This document shows, one piece after another, positions 1-8,293 of a stretch of DNA of 64,000 bases (position 1 is its first letter; every line of letters starts with the position of its first letter). The notes beneath the pieces are model-generated. The model was not told the DNA's origin, made no database searches, and worked only from the letters and a program-made list of their open reading frames with translations. This DNA is from Chryseobacterium kimseyorum (GTDB lineage Bacteria; Bacteroidota; Bacteroidia; Flavobacteriales; Weeksellaceae), in contig NZ_JAPDHW010000003.1 of the NCBI RefSeq assembly GCF_025971945.1, positions 186,001 to 250,000 of the forward strand. The letters run 5' to 3'. Made by a program: the position numbers and the translations under genes.

Positions 1-21
1 TTTCAAATTAGTACAAAATCA

Positions 22-76
22 ATAGGAGCGGACTTTAGTCCGCTTAAATATTCTGAAATTAAAGGCTTCAGCCAAA
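22..76. repeat. Two-hairpin dispersed repeat, copy 1
   Basis: Two short palindromes sit about 33 bp apart: AGCGGACTTTAGTCCGCT at 27-44, and GGCTTCAGCC at 64-73 followed by AAAAC. The same layout, with the shared lead-in ATCAATAGGA and the same TTTA loop, recurs at 43577-43637. It lies just downstream of the HD hydrolase gene (minus strand). The arrangement resembles REP-type elements; that classification is inference. Confidence 0.7.
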
Positions 77-77
77 A

Positions 78-695
78 CTATAACCTGTTCAGTTCAGATT
101 CTATATTTTCTCTTGCCTGAACTTCATACTTTTGTTTAAAATATTCAGTTTTAAAGATACTGTCAAGCTCCAAAAAATGCTTTAAGACTTTTCTTCTTCC
201 AGGTTTGTAGAGAAAATTGGGATATACAGAATATTCTTTTCTGATGTTTTGGGTGTACTCTGTATAAATCGGTGATTCTTTTCCCAAAACAGACAAATCT
301 GCATCCAGTAAATAATTAGTATCACTGCTTTCTGACGGCTGATGAGATTTTGTTGCTAAAATTTGATTGGAAATTTCTGCAATATCGGTCTCAATCACTC
401 CTAATCTTGTAAGTCTTATTTGTGCGAATTTAGCGCTTTCTTCCTCATTCTGCTTTGACGTTGCATCATAAATCACATCATGATAAAATACTGAGAAGGA
501 AACGGTACGGAAGTCCAGTATCTTATCTTTCACAAATTCCAATTCAGAAAACATATTTTCCAAATGGCTTAACCTGTGATAATGTCTTTCTTTCTCAGAA
601 TATTTCCTCTCAATTTCAAGCCATAAATTGTCAGCCAATATTTCATCCATACTGCACGACAAACATAGTTGAAGGAAATAATCCCTTAAATTCAT
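78..695 (-). CDS. HD-superfamily metal-dependent phosphohydrolase-like protein
   Basis: A 205-residue soluble protein with histidine-rich helices typical of the HD superfamily: RHYHRLSHL near residues 37-45 and the HD pair in YHDVIYD near 71-77. It matches the family usually labelled predicted metal-dependent HD phosphohydrolase, whose members probably hydrolyse nucleotides or other phosphoesters with a bound metal. No signal peptide or membrane segment is seen. It begins at an ATG just downstream of the rhodanese gene on the same strand, with a terminator hairpin between them. The substrate is unknown. Confidence 0.8.
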   Translation of the reverse strand: MNLRDYFLQLCLSCSMDEILADNLWLEIERKYSEKERHYHRLSHLENMFSELEFVKDKILDFRTVSFSVFYHDVIYDATSKQNEEESAKFAQIRLTRLGVIETDIAEISNQILATKSHQPSESSDTNYLLDADLSVLGKESPIYTEYTQNIRKEYSVYPNFLYKPGRRKVLKHFLELDSIFKTEYFKQKYEVQARENIESELNRL

Positions 696-704
696 ACTTA
701 AAGA

Positions 705-731
705 TATAAAAAAAGGAACTTAAAAAGTTCC
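705..731 (-). terminator. Terminator of the rhodanese gene, overlapping its stop codon
   Basis: GGAACTT at 715-721 pairs with AAGTTCC at 725-731, and a run of T follows on the minus strand (A-run at 707-714). The last codons and TAA of the rhodanese gene form one arm. Confidence 0.75.
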
Positions 732-1019
732 TTCAGTTGCTTCTAAATGCGCTTTCAACTCAGCCCATCCGCCACCGTTGTAGCCATCTTTCAAACCTTC
801 AGACTGAAGATATTCTAATGCCTTTCCGCTTCTGTTTCCGCTTCTGCAAAATAAAACAACAGGTTTTTCGATTGACAAAATTTCGTCTTTTCTGTCTTCT
901 ACTTCACCTAACGGAATATTTTCAGCACCTTCAATACTTCCGTCCATCTCCAATTCCATAGGTTCACGAACGTCGATTAAGTGGTAATTTCCTGATTTTA
1001 AAACTTCTGCTAATGACAT
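720..1019 (-). CDS. Rhodanese-like domain protein
   Basis: A 99-residue single-domain rhodanese. The active-site loop is CRSGNRS with the catalytic cysteine at about residue 58, preceded by the LIDVREP entry motif near 14-20. Such single-domain cytoplasmic proteins carry sulfur as a cysteine persulfide, or act in thiosulfate:cyanide-type transfer; the acceptor here is not evident. The gene diverges from queG, and its candidate -7 box lies at 1087-1094 (minus). Confidence 0.9.
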   Translation of the reverse strand: MSLAEVLKSGNYHLIDVREPMELEMDGSIEGAENIPLGEVEDRKDEILSIEKPVVLFCRSGNRSGKALEYLQSEGLKDGYNGGGWAELKAHLEATEGTF

Positions 1020-1086
1020 AATATTTGATTTTTTAGAGTTAAATACTTAAAATGGATCGTGAATTTTTCACAAATCCAAAGACCAA

Positions 1087-1113
1087 CAAATTTATAAAAT
1101 AATCTTAGTTTTG
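1087..1113. promoter_or_regulatory. Divergent promoters: rhodanese (minus) and queG (plus)
   Basis: On the plus strand TAGTTTTG at 1106-1113 fits the Bacteroidota -7 box TAnnTTTG, 12 bases before the queG ATG. On the minus strand TAAATTTG reads from 1094 to 1087, about 70 bases before the rhodanese start. No clear -33 TTG was found for either. Confidence 0.55.
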
Positions 1114-1125
1114 CAATGTAAAATA

Positions 1126-2073
1126 ATGAATTCAGCTGCCGAAAAATATTCACATTTAATTAAAGCCAAAGCCAAAAGTTTTGGGTTTCAGAATTGTGGA
1201 ATTTCTAAAGCAGATTTTCTGGAAGAAGACGCCCGTTATTTGGAAAAGTGGCTTAAAAATAATTTCCACGGCGAAATGAAATACATGGAAAACCATTTCG
1301 ACAAAAGACTCGATCCGAGGTTGCTTGTTGAAGGTTCTAAATCGGTGATTTCACTTTCCTACAATTATTTTCCCGAAGAAAAAATTTCCACTTTTGAGAA
1401 TTATAAAATTTCAAAGTATGCTTACGCGGAAGATTATCATGAAGTGGTAAAAGAAATTCTTCGTGATATGGTTTCAGAGTTGCAGGAGGAAATCGGTGAT
1501 TTCGGATTTCGTGTATTTGTAGATTCTGCTCCGGTTTTAGAGAGAAGCTGGGCTAAGAAATCAGGAATCGGCTGGGTAGGAAAGAACGCCAATTTAATCA
1601 CAAAACAAAGCGGCTCCTTCTATTTTTTAGCTGAAATCATCTGTGATTTAGATCTGATTCCGGATCATGCAACGACCGATCACTGCGGAAGCTGCAGGAA
1701 ATGTATCGATGCCTGTCCTACAGATGCGATTGTGTCTGATAAAATTGTAGATGGAAGCAAATGTATTTCCTATGCAACGATCGAACTGAAAAGTGAAATA
1801 CCGGATTATTTTAAAGACAGAATGGAAGACTGGATGTTTGGTTGTGATATCTGTCAGGATGTCTGTCCTTGGAACCGATTTTCTGCTCCCAATCTTCAGG
1901 CTAAATTTAAACCTAATAATGCTTTAAAAAATTTCAAAAAAGGAGAGTGGAAAGAATTGACTCAGGAATTGTTCTCAGAAATCTTCAGGAAATCACCGGT
2001 AAAGCGGACGAAATTTTCAGGTTTGAAAAGAAATATTGAATTTTTGAACGACTCGTCAGAAGGATTGATCTAA
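1126..2073 (+). CDS. queG: Epoxyqueuosine reductase QueG
   Basis: Catalyses the last step of queuosine synthesis, reducing epoxyqueuosine to queuosine in tRNA with a cobalamin cofactor and two [4Fe-4S] clusters. The two cluster motifs are visible: [12 protein letters not shown] near residues 187-198 and [11 protein letters not shown] near 240-250. The family signature [11 protein letters not shown] lies near 133-143. At 315 residues it is the shorter form, without the HEAT-like C-terminal extension of longer homologues. I chose the ATG at 1126; an in-frame TTG at 1111-1113 is the end of the -7 box and would be at or before the transcription start. Confidence 0.93.
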   Translation: MNSAAEKYSHLIKAKAKSFGFQNCGISKADFLEEDARYLEKWLKNNFHGEMKYMENHFDKRLDPRLLVEGSKSVISLSYNYFPEEKISTFENYKISKYAYAEDYHEVVKEILRDMVSELQEEIGDFGFRVFVDSAPVLERSWAKKSGIGWVGKNANLITKQSGSFYFLAEIICDLDLIPDHATTDHCGSCRKCIDACPTDAIVSDKIVDGSKCISYATIELKSEIPDYFKDRMEDWMFGCDICQDVCPWNRFSAPNLQAKFKPNNALKNFKKGEWKELTQELFSEIFRKSPVKRTKFSGLKRNIEFLNDSSEGLI

Positions 2074-2432
2074 AATCTAAAGGTGAAGATATCTGTTTGG
2101 AAATTTTACTTTCCAAAAATAAAGTGGGTAGTTCTCCGTTCTTTAAAATTTTGTTTTTAAAGAAATGAAAGATTACAATTCGTAAAAATCAGAAAACCTT
2201 TGCTGTAAAAGAAAAAATGACTTTCAAAAAGATACTGTCTTTAAGAAAATCAACGTTTTTTTTGGGTTCTTTTGGGAGCAGTTTTCACTCTTACTTTAAA
2301 TCTTTTTTGGGATTTCGTGTTTTTGTGCATATTTGTGATACTTTGTTGACTAAATTTACTGATTTTTCGGAATAAAACAAATACTTTTACGGAAAATTGA
2401 TAATTAAATTTTTGTAATCAATAATCATCAAC
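2074..2432. other. Intergenic stretch with no recognised feature
   Basis: About 360 AT-rich bases between queG and the DUF2459-like gene. A 52-codon open frame at 2217-2375 is phenylalanine-rich and unconvincing. No clear terminator, repeat or exact TAnnTTTG box was found. Confidence 0.6.
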
Positions 2433-3116
2433 ATGAGTGTAAAAATATTATTCATTTACATCCTTAAGACTTTGGGATTCATCCTCGGAATCATCGTGGT
2501 ATATGCCCTTCTGGGCTATTTGCTACCTTTTATAGAAGTTTCGGCTAAGGATGATGGTGGCAAAAAAGAAGTTCCCATCTATATTTACACCAATGGCGTT
2601 CATACTGACATCGTAATGCCTGTGAAAAATGATCTTTATGACTGGAGTTCTAAGATTCCTTTTGCCAATACAACATCGAAGAGAACAGATTATAATTATG
2701 TGGGAATGGGCTGGGGCGATAAGGGCTTCTATCTTGACACGCCAACCTGGGCAGATCTTAAATTTACGACAGCTGTGAAAGCTGCATTTTGGATGAGCGA
2801 ATCTGCAATGCATACTTCATTTTACAAAACAATGACTGAAGCATCAGACTGCAAAAAAATAATGATCAGCAGAAAACAGTATCAGGATCTGGTGAAATTT
2901 ATTGATGCTAAATTTGATAAAGATCAGAATGGGAATTATATTTTAATCCCAACCAACGCAGTTTACAGTGATAATGATGCATTTTACGATGCGCAGGGGC
3001 GTTACAGCTTCTTAGATACCTGTAATACCTGGGCAAATAACGCTCTGAAAGCAGCCGGCCAGAAAGCAGCTCTTTGGACTCCTACTGACTACGGGATTTT
3101 CATTCATTATAAATAA
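2433..3116 (+). CDS. TIGR02117/DUF2459 family membrane-anchored protein
   Basis: A 227-residue protein with one N-terminal membrane segment (about residues 5-33) followed by a soluble domain. The block with VHTDIVMPV near 56-64 and GWGDKGFYLDTPTW near 93-106 is characteristic of the TIGR02117/DUF2459 family, whose biochemical role is not established. The next gene, a putative L,D-transpeptidase lipoprotein, starts only 5 bases after the stop, so the two probably form an operon and may both act on the envelope; that link is inference. Confidence 0.8.
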   Translation: MSVKILFIYILKTLGFILGIIVVYALLGYLLPFIEVSAKDDGGKKEVPIYIYTNGVHTDIVMPVKNDLYDWSSKIPFANTTSKRTDYNYVGMGWGDKGFYLDTPTWADLKFTTAVKAAFWMSESAMHTSFYKTMTEASDCKKIMISRKQYQDLVKFIDAKFDKDQNGNYILIPTNAVYSDNDAFYDAQGRYSFLDTCNTWANNALKAAGQKAALWTPTDYGIFIHYK

Positions 3117-3121
3117 TTCAG

Positions 3122-3778
3122 GTGCGATTTTCCGTTTTATTATTAACTGTACTATTTTTTGTTTCATGTCAGAATGATAGCAGGAAGTCGTTAGGTGCGG
3201 TCCTTGCTAAGAAAGAGACTAATGTGGAACTGAAGAAACCTGAATTAGATTTAGTTAAAACCAGAAAGAAAGCGCAGGAAGCACTCGAATTCTGCAGAAG
3301 TAAAAAAATGAATACTGATTTGTGTATTCTGATTGATATGAGCCTGCATTCTGGCGTGAACCGTTTCGTGATCTGGGATTTTAAAGAGGAAAAAATTTCT
3401 GGTCAGCATCTTGTCGGTCATGGTTGCGGAAACAATGCATGGAGCAGCGATGAATCAAAAGAAGATCCAACATTCAGCAATGAAGATGGCAGTCATCTTT
3501 CATCGCTTGGAAAATATAAGTTATCTGGAAGAGGGCACAGCGATTGGGGAATTAATGTAAAATATCTGATGCACGGACTCGAGGATACAAACAGTAATGC
3601 CATGAAGAGATTTATCGTTTTCCATTCTTGGAACTTGATGAGCGATAAAGAGGTTTTTCCCAAAGGTTCGCCGGAAGGTTGGGGCTGTCCGACAATTTCA
3701 AATAATGCGATGAGAAAGATTGATCCGTTGATTGAAAAGTCTGAAAAGCCAATTTTGATGTGGATTTATAATGAATAA
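3122..3778 (+). CDS. Murein L,D-transpeptidase catalytic-domain family lipoprotein
   Basis: A 218-residue lipoprotein with a type II signal peptide ending in FVSC (lipid Cys at residue 16). The C-terminal half has the YkuD_2-type pattern: IVFHSW, then EGWGCPTIS with the likely nucleophilic cysteine near residue 189. Proteins of this group are predicted to crosslink or modify peptidoglycan in the periplasm. Translation appears to start at GTG 3122, directly at the signal peptide and 5 bases after the preceding stop. Activity is inferred from the motif. Confidence 0.8.
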   Translation: MRFSVLLLTVLFFVSCQNDSRKSLGAVLAKKETNVELKKPELDLVKTRKKAQEALEFCRSKKMNTDLCILIDMSLHSGVNRFVIWDFKEEKISGQHLVGHGCGNNAWSSDESKEDPTFSNEDGSHLSSLGKYKLSGRGHSDWGINVKYLMHGLEDTNSNAMKRFIVFHSWNLMSDKEVFPKGSPEGWGCPTISNNAMRKIDPLIEKSEKPILMWIYNE

Positions 3779-3879
3779 ACGTCCCCTGATTGATCATAGG
3801 GTTTTCTATTTATCAGCAACTGAATTTTATTTCCAATAAAATTTGAGGAGTTTAAAAACATCTTTAAAATGATTCTCCA

Positions 3880-4371
3880 TCAGTCTAAAAAGTCTGGAGG
3901 ATAGGTTTTTTGATTGTATTTCAGATCAAGCTGTTTAAGTAATTGTTTTCTTTCTTCAGTTAATTCCGGCACTTTTAAAAATTCTCCGAAAGCAACAGGT
4001 TCGCCTATTTCCAAAAACATTTTTTCCAGTCCGGCAGGAACAACGGTACAAAGTAATCTTGCAAATTCGTTAGATTGATTCTTAAAACAGTGCACTGCTC
4101 CACCTAAAGGAATGTTGATGAATCCATCTTTACCAACCGTCTTTTTCTCGTTTTCTGTTTTAAATTCTACCTCTCCCTCCAAAACATAAAACATCTCCTG
4201 CGTATCTTCGTGAGCATGTGGAGGCGGCCCTCCATTGGGAGGTACGACCATTTCGATCACTGCATAGCTGCCATTCGTTTGATCACCCGAGATTATAATT
4301 CTGTAATTTCCTCCAGCAATACCTAAAAACTGACCTTCTTTGCTGTCGGTTATCGTAATATCTTTATTCAT
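3880..4371 (-). CDS. Cupin-domain protein
   Basis: A 163-residue single cupin. Motif 1 is seen as PPHAHEDTQEMFYVLEGEVEF near residues 50-70 (candidate metal ligands His52, His54 and Glu59) and motif 2 as IPLGGAVHCFKN near 87-98 (His94). Such small cupins include quercetin-dioxygenase-like and sugar-binding proteins; the substrate cannot be told from sequence. It is a lone gene followed by no clear hairpin. Confidence 0.85.
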   Translation of the reverse strand: MNKDITITDSKEGQFLGIAGGNYRIIISGDQTNGSYAVIEMVVPPNGGPPPHAHEDTQEMFYVLEGEVEFKTENEKKTVGKDGFINIPLGGAVHCFKNQSNEFARLLCTVVPAGLEKMFLEIGEPVAFGEFLKVPELTEERKQLLKQLDLKYNQKTYPPDFLD

Positions 4372-4650
4372 ACTAATTATTTGAGTACTCTCTACTTTAC
4401 ACCTAAACTTTAATTATCTAAATTAATAAAAATAGTACATCCAACAATTCATTTTATTGATAATAAAGAAATAGTAGAAAACGACATGGTGTTTTTCCTT
4501 TTTATATCAATTAACCTTGAGCAACTTCAATTTCATTAAAAGGGAGATTTATATATGAAAGAGATGGCGCGCATTATATACTTGATGTCATATTTCGTGC
4601 TGAGAAAGCAGAAAGACTGAAGTTTTGTGCAGGAAATCACCGATGATTTT
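4372..4650. other. Intergenic stretch upstream of the cupin gene
   Basis: About 280 bases that hold the unresolved promoter of the cupin gene and nothing else recognised before the tRNA-Leu terminator. Confidence 0.5.
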
Positions 4651-4690
4651 AAAATCAAAAGGCACCAACTGTCTGCAGTTAGTGCCTTTT
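4651..4690 (-). terminator. Terminator of tRNA-Leu
   Basis: AAAAGGCAC at 4657-4665 pairs with GTGCCTTTT at 4682-4690, and TTTTGATTTT follows on the minus strand. It begins two bases after the tRNA 3' end. Confidence 0.8.
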
Positions 4691-4692
4691 TG

Positions 4693-4774
4693 TACCCAGT
4701 ACCAGAATCGAACTGGTACATCTTTCGATACTAGAGTTTGAGTCTAGCGCGTCTACCAATTCCGCCAACTGGGC
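4693..4774 (-). tRNA. tRNA-Leu (CAA)
   Basis: An 82-base type II tRNA. The acceptor stem GCCCAGT pairs with ACTGGGT (G1-U72 wobble) with discriminator A73. The anticodon loop CTCAAAC presents CAA, a variable arm is present, and the T-loop reads GTTCGATTC. No CCA is encoded. It reads UUG codons. Confidence 0.95.
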
Positions 4775-4792
4775 TTGTTTTTAATTGGTGTG

Positions 4793-4821
4793 CAAATATA
4801 GGAACTTTTTTTAATGTTCAA
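4793..4821 (-). promoter_or_regulatory. tRNA-Leu promoter
   Basis: On the minus strand TTG (4821-4819), an 18-base spacer and TATATTTG (4800-4793) fit the Bacteroidota -33/-7 consensus. The same TATATTTGCA sequence precedes the other tRNA cluster. Confidence 0.7.
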
Positions 4822-4842
4822 AAACTTTTTATTAATTTTTCT

Positions 4843-5610
4843 TTAAAAATTAATCTCCAAACCGTCGTAGGCAAGGTGAATTCCGTCGGGAAGTAACTTA
4901 TCTTCAACGTTATGCAGACCGAAATGATGACTGATATGCGTTAAAAATAATTTTTTAGGCCTCAGCTCTTCGTGCAATTTTATAACGTCTGCCAGAATAA
5001 AATGGGCAGGATGCGGATCAAATTTACGAATGCAGTTTAAAATCAAAACATCCAGATTCTTCAGTTTTTCCTTCTCAGTGTCTGAAATAAAGCCGGCATC
5101 TGTAATGTAGGCTAAGTTTTTAAATTTATAACCGAAAACTGAAATTTTGTAATGAATAACTTCTACAGGAGTTATTTCAATATCTAAAACTTCAAACGAG
5201 TGGTTTTCAATTTTGTGCAAATCAAAAGCAGGAGCTCCAGGATATCTTTCATCAGAGAATGCATACGGAAAACGGTTTCTGACTTCATTTCCTACTCTTT
5301 CACTGCAGTAAAGCGGCATATTTTTACCGCTTTTGAAAATTAAAGGGCGCATGTCATCAAGACCGATAACGTGATCGTTATGTTCATGGGTTAAAAGCGC
5401 AAGGTCGATATGGTTCTCTTTGTTAATCAGCATTTGCTGTCTGAAATCGGGGCCACAGTCGATGAGAATTTTTTTATTTTCATCGGTTGTAACCATTGCA
5501 GATGATCTGAAACGGTTGTCCTTTGGATTTTTTGAGGTGCATACCTCGCAGGTGCAACCAATAACGGGAACGCCCTGAGAAGTTCCGGTTCCTAAAAATT
5601 TCAACTTCAT
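4843..5610 (-). CDS. MBL-fold phosphodiesterase, PhnP-like
   Basis: A 255-residue metallo-beta-lactamase-fold hydrolase. The metal motif is THEHNDH near residues 74-80. The N-terminal cysteine group C19-x-C21-x2-C24 matches the structural zinc site known in PhnP, the cyclic-phosphate phosphodiesterase. Conserved GTGTSQGVP at 7-15 and the late histidine segment LTHISHHFG also fit. No phn C-P lyase genes are nearby, so its role may be a different cyclic-nucleotide or phosphodiester hydrolysis in the cytoplasm. Confidence 0.85.
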   Translation of the reverse strand: MKLKFLGTGTSQGVPVIGCTCEVCTSKNPKDNRFRSSAMVTTDENKKILIDCGPDFRQQMLINKENHIDLALLTHEHNDHVIGLDDMRPLIFKSGKNMPLYCSERVGNEVRNRFPYAFSDERYPGAPAFDLHKIENHSFEVLDIEITPVEVIHYKISVFGYKFKNLAYITDAGFISDTEKEKLKNLDVLILNCIRKFDPHPAHFILADVIKLHEELRPKKLFLTHISHHFGLHNVEDKLLPDGIHLAYDGLEINF

Positions 5611-5627
5611 TTGTTTTGAGGTTGGTT

Positions 5628-5635
5628 TAATTTTG
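5628..5635 (+). promoter_or_regulatory. -7 box for the gene at 5664
   Basis: TAATTTTG matches TAnnTTTG and lies 28 bases before the ATG. A TTG at 5611-5613 is only 14 bases upstream, shorter than usual. Confidence 0.45.
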
Positions 5636-5663
5636 GTAAATTTACGAAAAATTTAATGTCCTA

Positions 5664-7091
5664 ATGTATCAGAAACTAACTCCTAAACAAAAAGCATTAA
5701 CAATTAATCTAGATCCTACTATTTATGGTACTTTCGCAGAAATTGGAGCAGGGCAGGAAACTGTACGACACTTTTTTAGAGCAGGGGGAGCTTCCGGTAC
5801 GATTGCTAAGGCAATGTCAGCCTATGACAAAGATTTTAGTGATGCCATCTACGGAAAAGAAGTTAAAAACAGGTATGTAACTCAGAACAGACTTCGAAAA
5901 ATGCTTCGCTATGAAGTTTCATTAATCGAAGAAAGAATTTCTCGGGAAAACAGTCCGAACAGAAAGTTTTTTTCCTACGCAAATACTGTAACCACCATTA
6001 ATTTCGATAAAACTGTAAAAGGTCACGGATGGGTTGGTATACGTTTTCAGGTAAAGGAAAATGAAGATTACAACGAAGTGGTAATTCACGTAAAATTCAA
6101 AGAGAATGACGCGACTTTACAGCAGGAAACTCTTGGTAATTTAGGGGTAAATCTTATCTTCGGTGCATTTACTTATTTTGATAATCCAAGACGTCTGATA
6201 GAATCTCTTTATGATGATGTGGCTACAGATAATCTTGAGATAGACATGATTGATTTCAGCGGTCCGGCGTTCGCTTATGTTGATAACAGACTGATGTCTT
6301 TGCAACTTGTGAAAAACAATATGACCGATGCGGTGATTTTTAATTCTCAGGGGAACAATATGCTTCCGGCGGATGTTTTGTACAAGAAAAATATTTTCGC
6401 TGTAAGAGGAAGTTTCAGACCTGTAACGAGAGTGAACATTGATATGCTGCGCAACGGTATGGATATGTTCCTGAAAGACGCCATCTGTACGCAGGAAGAA
6501 ACTGAAGTTCTGATCGAAATTACCATCTCTAATCTTCGTGCAGACGGAGATATCGATGAACGGGATTTCTTGGATAGAGTAGACGTTCTTGGGAAATTAG
6601 GATATACGGTGATCATCTCAAACTTCTCCGAATACTACAGACTGATTGATTATTTCTCTCATTACACTAATGGCGACATTGGAGTTGCGATGGGTGTGAA
6701 TAATATGTTGATGGTATTCGACGAGAAATATTATAAAGATCTTTCTGGTGGAATTTTGGAAGCCTTCGGTAAGTTTTTCCGAAACGGAATGAGAGTATAT
6801 CTTTATCCTTACAAAGATCCTGAAACTCACGAATTATTAAATTCAGATAACCTTAAAGTAGAAGAAAGTCTGAAAGAATTATATAAATATTTCAAATTGA
6901 ATAACCGTATTGTAGACATTAAAAACTACGATCCTGAGTTCCTGGAAATTTATTCAAGAGAGATACTGAGAAAAATAGCCTGCAACGTAAGCGGTTGGGA
7001 AAATCAGGTGCCGGAAGGTGTTGCCGAAATGATAAAAGACAGAGGAATGTTCGGTTATAAACAGGAACTTTCTCTAAAACAATTTTCTTAA
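5664..7091 (+). CDS. Conserved protein of unknown function (475 aa)
   Basis: A soluble 475-residue protein with a highly conserved-looking N-terminus (FAEIGAGQETVRHFFRAGGASG near residues 20-41, given here only as a landmark within FAEIGAGQETVRHFF). I recall close relatives throughout Bacteroidota carrying conflicting labels, such as nicotinate-nucleotide adenylyltransferase or TonB receptor. Nothing here supports either: there is no signal peptide or barrel, and no HxGH nucleotidyltransferase motif. The GAF/fRMsr-like gene follows 12 bases later, so the two are probably co-transcribed. Function unassigned. Confidence 0.75.
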   Translation: MYQKLTPKQKALTINLDPTIYGTFAEIGAGQETVRHFFRAGGASGTIAKAMSAYDKDFSDAIYGKEVKNRYVTQNRLRKMLRYEVSLIEERISRENSPNRKFFSYANTVTTINFDKTVKGHGWVGIRFQVKENEDYNEVVIHVKFKENDATLQQETLGNLGVNLIFGAFTYFDNPRRLIESLYDDVATDNLEIDMIDFSGPAFAYVDNRLMSLQLVKNNMTDAVIFNSQGNNMLPADVLYKKNIFAVRGSFRPVTRVNIDMLRNGMDMFLKDAICTQEETEVLIEITISNLRADGDIDERDFLDRVDVLGKLGYTVIISNFSEYYRLIDYFSHYTNGDIGVAMGVNNMLMVFDEKYYKDLSGGILEAFGKFFRNGMRVYLYPYKDPETHELLNSDNLKVEESLKELYKYFKLNNRIVDIKNYDPEFLEIYSREILRKIACNVSGWENQVPEGVAEMIKDRGMFGYKQELSLKQFS

Positions 7092-7103
7092 AACAAATTT
7101 AAA

Positions 7104-7553
7104 ATGTCTGAATTAAAAAAAAGACTTTCGTCTATTCTTGAAAGTCCAAAACATAATACTGAAGAAAAACTTGAAAAAGTTTGTCATCTTTTAGATCAGG
7201 AAATATCCTATTTTAACTGGACAGGTTTTTACTTCAAAAACGGAGATAAAGACGAGCTGAAATTAGGGCCTTACGTAGGAGCAGAAACAGATCATGTCAT
7301 TATTCCTTATGGAAAGGGAATTTGCGGGCAGGTTGCAGTTTCTAATGAAACATTTATCGTTCCGGATGTTCATTTGCAGGATAATTATTTAAGCTGTTCA
7401 ATTGATACTAAGGCGGAGATTGTGGTTCCTATTTTCAAAAACGGTGAAAATATCGGGCAAATTGATATCGATTCTCACACGATAGATCCTTTCACGAAAG
7501 AAGATTTAGAATTATTGGAATGGCTTTGTAATGAAGTTTCAAAAATTTTGTAA
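7104..7553 (+). CDS. GAF-domain protein, free-methionine-(R)-sulfoxide reductase-like
   Basis: A 149-residue single GAF domain that follows the fRMsr family pattern: FNWTGFYF, LGPYVG, GKGICGQVA, a catalytic-type cysteine in LSCSIDTKAEIVVP, then IGQIDIDSH. Family enzymes reduce free methionine-(R)-sulfoxide with catalytic and resolving cysteines. Two of the three family cysteines are present; the earliest one (in the ACxRI segment of E. coli YebR) is replaced by ETDHVII, with a histidine at or near that position. Activity is therefore likely but not certain. It sits 12 bases after the 475-residue gene and is followed by a terminator. Confidence 0.8.
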   Translation: MSELKKRLSSILESPKHNTEEKLEKVCHLLDQEISYFNWTGFYFKNGDKDELKLGPYVGAETDHVIIPYGKGICGQVAVSNETFIVPDVHLQDNYLSCSIDTKAEIVVPIFKNGENIGQIDIDSHTIDPFTKEDLELLEWLCNEVSKIL

Positions 7554-7579
7554 GCTTTCCTCATTTAAAATATAGTGAA

Positions 7580-7609
7580 ACTCCGATAGTAAGTCGGAGT
7601 TTTTTTTTG
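7580..7609 (+). terminator. Terminator after the GAF/fRMsr-like gene
   Basis: ACTCCGA pairs with TCGGAGT (7580-7600), followed by nine T. Confidence 0.85.
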
Positions 7610-7651
7610 ACTATAATTTCAATAGTCAAAAAAAAATTGAATGTTTAAGTA

Positions 7652-7886
7652 ATGATAATTGTTGATAACAGCGATGAAAACGCAGTTAAGGATAATTATG
7701 AATCGTTAAAGCCACGTGCACAAATGAATATGGCATTTCATATTTAAAGTAGATAACGTTTATTATTCTTAAGACAAAATAAGAAAAAAGGACTCTTTGA
7801 AATATATTGTAAGAATTAATTATGAAGGTAATAAAGAAACTAAGGTAATGTATATGAATCTTATGATAAGCAGTTTTGAAAATTGA
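7652..7886 (+). pseudogene. Remnant of a small unidentified gene
   Basis: An ATG at 7652 opens 31 codons of plausible protein (begins MIIVDNSDENAVKDNYESLK) ending at TAA 7745. In the next frame the protein-like text continues (FKVDNVYYS, a stop at about 7770, then DKIRKKDSLKYIVRINYEG and onward) to a TGA at 7884-7886. One frameshift and one nonsense codon would restore a protein of about 78 residues. Composition is like local genes. The family is not recognised. Confidence 0.35.
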
Positions 7887-7933
7887 AAACAGGATCACAG
7901 AAAAAATTTCTTTACATGTTGAAATTGGGGAAT

Positions 7934-7966
7934 AAAAAAAACCGATATTTAAAATATCGGTTTTTT
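7934..7966 (-). terminator. Terminator of the tRNA Ser-Pro-Arg cluster
   Basis: CCGATAT pairs with ATATCGG inside a 31-base near-palindrome flanked by A and T runs, two bases after the tRNA-Arg 3' end on the minus strand. Confidence 0.85.
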
Positions 7967-7967
7967 G

Positions 7968-8041
7968 TGAGCGCGTCAGGATTCGAACCTGAGACCGTCT
8001 GCTTAGAAGGCAGATGCTCTATCCAGCTGAGCTACGCACCC
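7968..8041 (-). tRNA. tRNA-Arg (UCU)
   Basis: A 74-base tRNA. The acceptor GGGTGCG pairs with CGCGCTC (two wobble pairs) with A73. The anticodon loop CTTCTAA gives UCU, and the T-loop is GTTCGAATC. It is last in a three-tRNA transcript. Confidence 0.95.
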
Positions 8042-8072
8042 ATTTGTAATTTTGAGAAAATTACTAAAACAG

Positions 8073-8147
8073 TCGGGGCGGCAGGATTCGAACCTGCGAC
8101 CTCCTGGTCCCAAACCAGGCGCGATGACCGGACTACGCTACGCCCCG
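8073..8147 (-). tRNA. tRNA-Pro (UGG)
   Basis: A 75-base tRNA. The acceptor CGGGGCG pairs perfectly with CGCCCCG, with A73. The anticodon loop TTTGGGA gives UGG. It is the middle tRNA of the cluster. Confidence 0.95.
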
Positions 8148-8161
8148 AATTTATCTTGCTG

Positions 8162-8248
8162 CGGAGAGTAAGGGATTCGAACCCTTGGTACCGTTTCCAG
8201 TACGCATGTTTAGCAAACATGTCCTTTCGGCCTCTCAGGCAACTCTCC
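8162..8248 (-). tRNA. tRNA-Ser (GCU)
   Basis: An 87-base type II tRNA with a long variable arm. The acceptor GGAGAGT pairs with ACTCTCC, with G73 as expected for serine. The anticodon loop TTGCTAA gives GCU. It is first in the minus-strand cluster. Confidence 0.95.
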
Positions 8249-8293
8249 TGTTATAACGTTTTTTGAATGATCGTTGTTCCGTTATTGCGAGTG

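Noticed and set aside
2217..2375. 52-codon frame after queG
   Set aside because: Phe/Ser-rich composition of random AT-rich DNA, no partner and no promoter box.
7883..8266. 127-codon frame across the tRNA cluster
   Set aside because: It runs antisense through three clear tRNA genes.
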